From positions 131,501 to 195,500 of the forward strand of contig NZ_LJSD01000075.1 in NCBI RefSeq assembly GCF_001303895.1: a DNA stretch of 64,000 nt. The letters are read 5' to 3'. Within the stretch, counting starts at the first letter, position 1; each line of letters begins with the position of its first letter. The DNA comes from Mesorhizobium sp. 1M-11. Lineage in GTDB: Bacteria; Pseudomonadota; Alphaproteobacteria; Rhizobiales; Rhizobiaceae. The notes beneath the pieces are model-generated. The model ran no database searches. It was given only the letters and a program-made list of their open reading frames with translations, and had not been told where the DNA came from. The position numbers and the translations under genes are program-made. Below, in pieces: positions 59,772-64,000 of the stretch.

Positions 59772-60076
59772 TCCTGATCCTCGACGACCACGTAATGCCG
59801 CGCCCGCTTGTCGTAGTGGGTTAACGCACGGACAGCTTCCGGCTCGACGACGGCGCGCTCGATGTCATCGCCGGCAAAAGCGCGGATCGCATCCATCGAA
59901 CGCCAGCGCGTGTGGACCAGGAACTCGAAGCCCTCCAACGTCTGTGATCGCATCAGGCGAGCGCCGAGAAAACCGTCTATACCCTTCAGCTCAGGGACGA
60001 CATTGCGCCTGAAATGATCCGGATAATCTTCCGGTTTTTCAAGCGTGGCGTAACCACGCCATGCCCTGATGATCAT
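59768..60076 (-). CDS. Antibiotic biosynthesis monooxygenase (ABM) family protein
   Basis: 102-aa ABM-fold protein, MIIRAWRGYATLEKPEDYPD onward, with FEFLVHTRWRSMDAIRAFAG typical of the family. ATG 60076 follows GGAGAGGA. It is downstream of an ArsR-type gene, probably in its operon. The substrate is unknown. Confidence 0.87.
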   Translation of the reverse strand: MIIRAWRGYATLEKPEDYPDHFRRNVVPELKGIDGFLGARLMRSQTLEGFEFLVHTRWRSMDAIRAFAGDDIERAVVEPEAVRALTHYDKRARHYVVVEDQD

Positions 60077-60102
60077 TTTCCTCTCCTTGGACCGGGGGGT
60101 TA

Positions 60103-60405
60103 TCACAGGCTTTCCAGCACCATTGCCTTGACCGCGCCGATCCTGCCTTCGTCGCGCTGATAGAATATCCATTGCTTGATGCGCTTGGAGCGCACCAGCC
60201 CGGCCTGCGAGAGCACCCGCATATGCTCGCTGAGCGTGGCCGGCGTGATGCCCAGCTTGTCGGCGATCAGCAGCGCGCAGACACCATCCTTGACCAGATC
60301 GCCGTCCACCTGCGGCGGGAAATGCGCCGCAGGATCCTTCAACCAGTCGAGGATCTGCAGCCGGCGCGGATTGGCGATCGCCTTGAAGATTTCAGCCTCT
60401 TGCAT
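60103..60405 (-). CDS. ArsR family winged-helix regulator
   Basis: 100-aa regulator: FKAIANPRRLQILDWLKDPA, then the recognition helix TPATLSEHMRVLSQAGLVRS. It has only one cysteine, so metal sensing is unlikely. It likely controls itself and the monooxygenase gene. A short GGCA-N3-TGCC inverted repeat at 60410-60420 lies just upstream. Confidence 0.9.
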   Translation of the reverse strand: MQEAEIFKAIANPRRLQILDWLKDPAAHFPPQVDGDLVKDGVCALLIADKLGITPATLSEHMRVLSQAGLVRSKRIKQWIFYQRDEGRIGAVKAMVLESL

Positions 60406-60461
60406 TTAGGCATTTTGCCAAGTTACTAATTGATGTCAACAGTGGAATGCCGGAGCCCTCG

Positions 60462-61403
60462 ATGTCAGCCGAAACACCGATCACGCCCGAACGCATCAGC
60501 CGGACGGAAGCGCTGATCAGGCCGCATATAAGACGTACGCCGGTCTTGCCCGTCGACATGGTCGATTTCGGCCGCGCCGCATTTCCGGTGCGGCTGAAGC
60601 TCGAGTGCCTGCAGCACTCCGGTTCGTTCAAGGCGCGCGGCGCCTTTTCCAATCTTCTGCAGCGGGATATCCCGAAAGCCGGCGTGGTCGCGGCTTCGGG
60701 TGGCAACCACGGCGCCGCTGTTGCTTATGCCGCCATGCGCCTCGGCGTTCCCGCAACGATCTTCGTGCCGAGCGTGTCGCCGAAGGCGAAGACCGACCGT
60801 ATTCGCGGCTATGGCGCCGAGCTGGTGATCGCCGGTGACCGTTATGCCGACGCGCTTGCCGCCAGCGAAGCGCATGTCGCCAGGACCGGTGCGCTTTCCG
60901 TCCATGCGTTCGAGCAGGTCGAGACGCTGCTCGGCCAGGGTACGCTCGGCCTGGAGATCGAACAGGATTTGCCCGACATCGACACGCTGCTGGTCGCCGT
61001 CGGCGGCGGTGGACTGATCGGCGGCGTCGCCGCCTGGCTCGCCGGACGCATCCGTATCGTCGCGGTCGAGCCGGAAGGCTCACCCACCCTGCACAATGCC
61101 TTTGCGGCGGGTGAACCGGTCGATGCGCCGACCGAAGGCGTGGCAGCGGACTCGCTGGCGCCGAAGCGTGTCGGTTCGCTGATGTTCCCGATCGCGCAGA
61201 GCTACATCGAGCGCTCGATCCTGGTCAGCGACGACGACATCGTCGCCTCGCAGAAGGCCCTGTGGGACGCGGTGCGTGTTGTCGCTGAGCCCGGCGGAGC
61301 CGCCGCCTTCGGCGCCATGCTCTCCGGCAAGTATCAGCCGGCGCCTGGCGAGCGGGTGGCGGTGCTGGTCTGCGGCGCCAACACGACGGCGGTGCAGTTT
61401 TAG
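60462..61403 (+). CDS. Threonine/serine dehydratase-like PLP enzyme
   Basis: 313-aa fold-type II PLP enzyme. PLP lysine is K57 in LQHSGSFKARGA, with ASGGNHGAAVAYAA and GGGGLIGG (phosphate loop). It lacks an ACT domain, so it resembles catabolic threonine dehydratase or serine racemase. ATG 60462 has GGAG six bases before it. Confidence 0.9.
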   Translation: MSAETPITPERISRTEALIRPHIRRTPVLPVDMVDFGRAAFPVRLKLECLQHSGSFKARGAFSNLLQRDIPKAGVVAASGGNHGAAVAYAAMRLGVPATIFVPSVSPKAKTDRIRGYGAELVIAGDRYADALAASEAHVARTGALSVHAFEQVETLLGQGTLGLEIEQDLPDIDTLLVAVGGGGLIGGVAAWLAGRIRIVAVEPEGSPTLHNAFAAGEPVDAPTEGVAADSLAPKRVGSLMFPIAQSYIERSILVSDDDIVASQKALWDAVRVVAEPGGAAAFGAMLSGKYQPAPGERVAVLVCGANTTAVQF

Positions 61404-61451
61404 CTGGACAAGGCTGGCCGCATACTACCGACTGACCGATCGCCATAAACA

Positions 61452-61466
61452 TGAATTAGATAATCA
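61452..61466. promoter_or_regulatory. Candidate iron-responsive operator TGA-N9-TCA, site 2
   Basis: TGAATTAGATAATCA fits TGA-N9-TCA and shares ten of 15 positions with site 1 at 47082. It lies 104 bases before the siderophore-interacting protein gene. Confidence 0.5.
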
Positions 61467-61570
61467 AGTTTACTGGAAACCTGTCCGAGACTGTGGCATG
61501 GGAGACCTCGTTGGGTTGATGCACTCTGTAGCAACCCAACGGATGCTGCATTCGAATGGACAGGTCGACC

Positions 61571-62653
61571 ATGAGCCAACTCACCGCCGAAACCCTCGTC
61601 GAGGACGACAACATCCGCATGGCCATGGAAAAATTCCATGCCGAGCATGAGGAATATGCGGTCGAGACCGGTGTCGAGCATCAATGGGAATACAACACAT
61701 ACTATGGCTCGCTGAGTGCGATGCTGGAAGGTCGCACTGTATCCATCCGCGTCTCCGCTGAGGATGAGACCTGCCTGTCCTATATGAAGATGGCAGTCGC
61801 CGGTCATATCGCCGAATTTCTCGGCACCACGCGCGGTCTTCGCTGGAATGGTGATGGAGCCGAAACCGGAACGCCGGTCTTCTTCCGCGAAATCATGGTG
61901 CAATCGTCTACCCGCATCTCGCCGCATATGCAGCGGATACGCTTCACCGGCGACAATCTTGCCCGCTTCGCCAGCGGTGGGCTGCATGTGCGGCTGTTGC
62001 TGCCGCCCAAGGGTCGCAAGCCGGTGTGGCCGACAGTAGGGAGCGACGGCTTGATCGTTTGGCCATCAGGCGACGATGCATTGACGGTGCGGGTCTACAC
62101 CATCCGCGCAATCGACACCGTCGCCGGCTGGTTCGATATCGACTTCGTTCTGCACGAAGGCGACCACATGCCGGCTGCCACCTTTGCCGCCAACGCCAAG
62201 GCGGGAGAGGTCATCGGCCTGTTCGGCCCCGGCGGCGGCGATGCCTCCGGCCAGCGCAATCTTCTCCTCTTCGGCGACGATACGGCGCTGCCGGCAATCG
62301 GGCGGACGCTGGACAATCTCGCGCCCGGAAGCCGAGCCGACGTCTTCATCGAGGTCGACAGCCCCGCCGACACCCTGCCATTGGCCGAGGGCGACAATAT
62401 CAACATCACCTGGCTCTATCGGCATGGCCGCGAACCCGGAACCGCCAATCTGCTCTCGCAGGCGTTGCAAAGCCTAGACCAGGCTTCCCTGGCCGATGAC
62501 GTCTTCATCTGGGCCGGCTGCGAATTCGGCGATTTCCGCGAGCTTCGCCGCATCGCGCGCAAGGAATGGGGCCTGAAAAAGGATCGTCAGTTGATCGTCG
62601 CCTACTGGCGCCGTGGAATATCTGGCGAGGAAGGCGTGAGAAGCGAGGAATAA
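61571..62653 (+). CDS. Siderophore-interacting protein with N-terminal DUF2218 domain
   Basis: 360-aa flavin reductase-like protein. Residues about 5-90 form a DUF2218 domain (AMEKFHAEHEEYAVETGVEH, SYMKMAVAGHIAEFL). The rest is the SIP family FAD-binding domain (TVRVYTIRAID, then LLFGDDTALPAIGR and FIWAGCEFGD). It probably reduces ferric siderophores in the cytosol. ATG 61571 is chosen over 61556. Confidence 0.9.
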   Translation: MSQLTAETLVEDDNIRMAMEKFHAEHEEYAVETGVEHQWEYNTYYGSLSAMLEGRTVSIRVSAEDETCLSYMKMAVAGHIAEFLGTTRGLRWNGDGAETGTPVFFREIMVQSSTRISPHMQRIRFTGDNLARFASGGLHVRLLLPPKGRKPVWPTVGSDGLIVWPSGDDALTVRVYTIRAIDTVAGWFDIDFVLHEGDHMPAATFAANAKAGEVIGLFGPGGGDASGQRNLLLFGDDTALPAIGRTLDNLAPGSRADVFIEVDSPADTLPLAEGDNINITWLYRHGREPGTANLLSQALQSLDQASLADDVFIWAGCEFGDFRELRRIARKEWGLKKDRQLIVAYWRRGISGEEGVRSEE

Positions 62654-62660
62654 CCTCGCC

Positions 62661-63875
62661 TCAGTTGCGGTCGGAAACCAGCGAGATTGCCGGAACAGCC
62701 AGAAGCGCAAGCACCCCGGCAGCGGCGAAGAAGATGCCGTAACCGAAATGTTGCGCGGCATAGCCGGCGACCACGCCGCCCGCCATGCCGACCAAGGCAT
62801 CCATGCATTGGAACAGCGTGAAATCCACACCGGCCTGTTTTGGGTCCGACCAGCGCATGAACTGCGCATAAAGCGCCACGAAGCCGAGCGCCATGACGCC
62901 CGACGAGGCGAGGATCGCCACCACAATCAGCGCGGGCTGCGGGATGCCGCCCATCAGATTGTAGCAGGCGAAGAAGAACAGCCCCGCCGCCTGTAAGACC
63001 AGTGCCAGCACAAGCACGTTGCGCATGCCCCAGGATCTCACCAGGGCGCCGCCAAGCAGGGCCGCCGCCACGCCGACGAACATCGAGCCGATACCGTTGA
63101 TGAGGCCAACGGCGGTCAGGTCGAGCCCGGCGTCGATGAGGAATGGGCCCAGCATGCCGAGCGCCACCTTCTGCGCGACGACATAGATCGCCGCCGCGGC
63201 GAGACCACGCCGGATCTCCGGCCGCTTCAACGCAGTGACCAATGAGGGTACATGCCCGCGCGCCTCTTCCGGCATGATCGGCGTGGGCGCGAACAGGAAC
63301 GGCAGGCCAAGCAGAAGCAACAGGGCAGCCATCGTCCAGATGCCGATCTGCCAGCCGGAAACGTCGACCAGCATCAGGAACAGGCCACCGCCGAGCGCCG
63401 AACCCAGATAGGCGCCGCCAACCTGCGCGGCATTTCCCCAGCCGTGATATTCCTTGGCAAGGCTCTGCACCGCATAGCCGTCGCAGGCGATGTCGACGGT
63501 CGAGGCTGCAAAGGCAACGATGGTGAGCAAGGCAAGCACCGGCAGCACGGCGGCGGGGCCGATCGCGCCGACCGCGAACAGGCCGATCGCCGAAATGAGG
63601 CCGCCGGCAAACACGATTGCCGCGGTGCGGTTACGGCCGTTCGCCGGCAGACGGTAACGCTCCACCGCCGGCGACCACAGGAATTTCAGCGCCCAGGGCA
63701 GCACGATCAGCGACACCAACCCGATGCGGTCGAGCGGCACGCCTTCGCTGCGCATGATAGCCGGCAGGCCGATCCAGGTGATGCCGCCGATCACGCTCTG
63801 GGCGATGTAGAGCCCGCCGACCGCCGTCAGGACGGCGAGCGGCGATCCGGCCTTCCTTGAAACGATACCGTGCAT
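62661..63875 (-). CDS. rhtX: Siderophore transporter, RhtX/FptX family
   Basis: 404-aa inner-membrane MFS permease. GGITWIGLPAIMRSEGVPLD, STVDIACDGYAVQSLAKEYHGWGNAAQ and QCMDALVGMAGGVVAGYAAQ match the RhtX/FptX single-protein siderophore importers. It starts at the stop codon of the TonB receptor gene (TGATG) and is convergent with the siderophore-interacting protein gene. The symbol is by family; the siderophore is unknown. Confidence 0.85.
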   Translation of the reverse strand: MHGIVSRKAGSPLAVLTAVGGLYIAQSVIGGITWIGLPAIMRSEGVPLDRIGLVSLIVLPWALKFLWSPAVERYRLPANGRNRTAAIVFAGGLISAIGLFAVGAIGPAAVLPVLALLTIVAFAASTVDIACDGYAVQSLAKEYHGWGNAAQVGGAYLGSALGGGLFLMLVDVSGWQIGIWTMAALLLLLGLPFLFAPTPIMPEEARGHVPSLVTALKRPEIRRGLAAAAIYVVAQKVALGMLGPFLIDAGLDLTAVGLINGIGSMFVGVAAALLGGALVRSWGMRNVLVLALVLQAAGLFFFACYNLMGGIPQPALIVVAILASSGVMALGFVALYAQFMRWSDPKQAGVDFTLFQCMDALVGMAGGVVAGYAAQHFGYGIFFAAAGVLALLAVPAISLVSDRN

Positions 63876-64000
63876 CAGAACCGGTACCTCAGGCTGCCGA
63901 ACACCGAACGGCCCTCGTCGCGGTAGCAGTTGCCGGCCTGGCAGATCGTGCCCTGCTTGTTGAACAGGTTCTTGGCGTTCACCTGCAGCGTCAGGCCCTG
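63875..64000 (-). CDS. TonB-dependent siderophore receptor, C-terminal fragment
   Basis: Only the last 41 codons lie in the window: LTLQVNAKNLFNKQG, the cysteine pair in ICQAGNCYRDEGRSV, and the terminal beta-strand FGSLRYRF with the aromatic last residue of outer-membrane barrels. It is cut by the window edge. It would supply the outer-membrane step for the RhtX transporter. Confidence 0.87.
   Translation of the reverse strand, partial: QGLTLQVNAKNLFNKQGTICQAGNCYRDEGRSVFGSLRYRF

Overview
The window looks like chromosomal core DNA of a Mesorhizobium-like member of the Hyphomicrobiales (rhizobial Alphaproteobacteria). The DNA is GC-rich. The gap / pgk / class I aldolase block resembles the arrangement I know from Sinorhizobium. 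Other rhizobial markers are TrcR (DUF1013), several DUF1127- and DUF465-type small proteins, a class I fructose-bisphosphate aldolase, and iron-box-like TGA-N9-TCA sites. I see no tRNA, rRNA, CRISPR array, transposase, integrase or phage gene. The window is ordinary chromosome threaded with non-coding repeat families.

Layout. 0-6 kb: central carbon metabolism (gap, a K+/H+ antiporter, pgk, fbaB). 6-12 kb: DUF899 protein, SGNH hydrolase, prpE, then a small regulatory cluster (55-aa protein, DJ-1/PfpI protein, WYL regulator) carrying two matching inverted repeats. 12-15.5 kb: trcR and a secreted phytase-like protein behind a four-unit Pho-box-like array, then a DUF1127 gene. 15.7-23.6 kb: transporters and regulators (MFS with an Fe-S-type regulator, quinone oxidoreductase, DUF1192, MFS, ArsR, alpha/beta hydrolase with HxlR, heme-binding GlcG/HbpS-like protein) and rpmF. 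23.8-30.9 kb: mtgA, ispA, a hybrid histidine kinase and the tightly packed ispG-transglycosylase-methyltransferase operon. 31-35.3 kb: two divergent DUF465 genes, a nitrilase-family protein, purEK, rpmJ and a TPR protein. 35.4-42 kb: pyk with DUF1036, N-formylglutamate amidohydrolase, DUF1244, MFS, LysR and an epimerase. 42-46.4 kb: an RND efflux pair. 47-51 kb: a ferric-iron ABC importer. 51-56 kb: the ugpBAEC glycerol-3-phosphate importer with a GFA-family gene at its end. 56-60 kb: tlpA, argH-lptM-lysA, and an ArsR/monooxygenase pair. 60.4-64 kb: a threonine dehydratase-like enzyme and a siderophore-uptake cluster (siderophore-interacting protein, RhtX-type transporter, end of a TonB receptor).

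The genes are mostly housekeeping. Four glycolytic enzymes (aldolase, GAPDH, PGK, pyruvate kinase) are spread over two loci. Iron handling appears twice, each time with a TGA-N9-TCA site in front. Phosphate scavenging appears as the phytase-like protein and the ugp system.

The most unusual feature is a roughly 103-bp bipartite palindromic repeat present nine times. In five genes the repeat's terminal TAGAGC supplies the stop codon itself. Two further repeat families form the stop codon of pgk and the last 20 residues of an Fe-S-type regulator. I found no defence system or mobile-element cargo. The candidates for something undescribed are this repeat/gene-end association and the WYL regulatory cluster.
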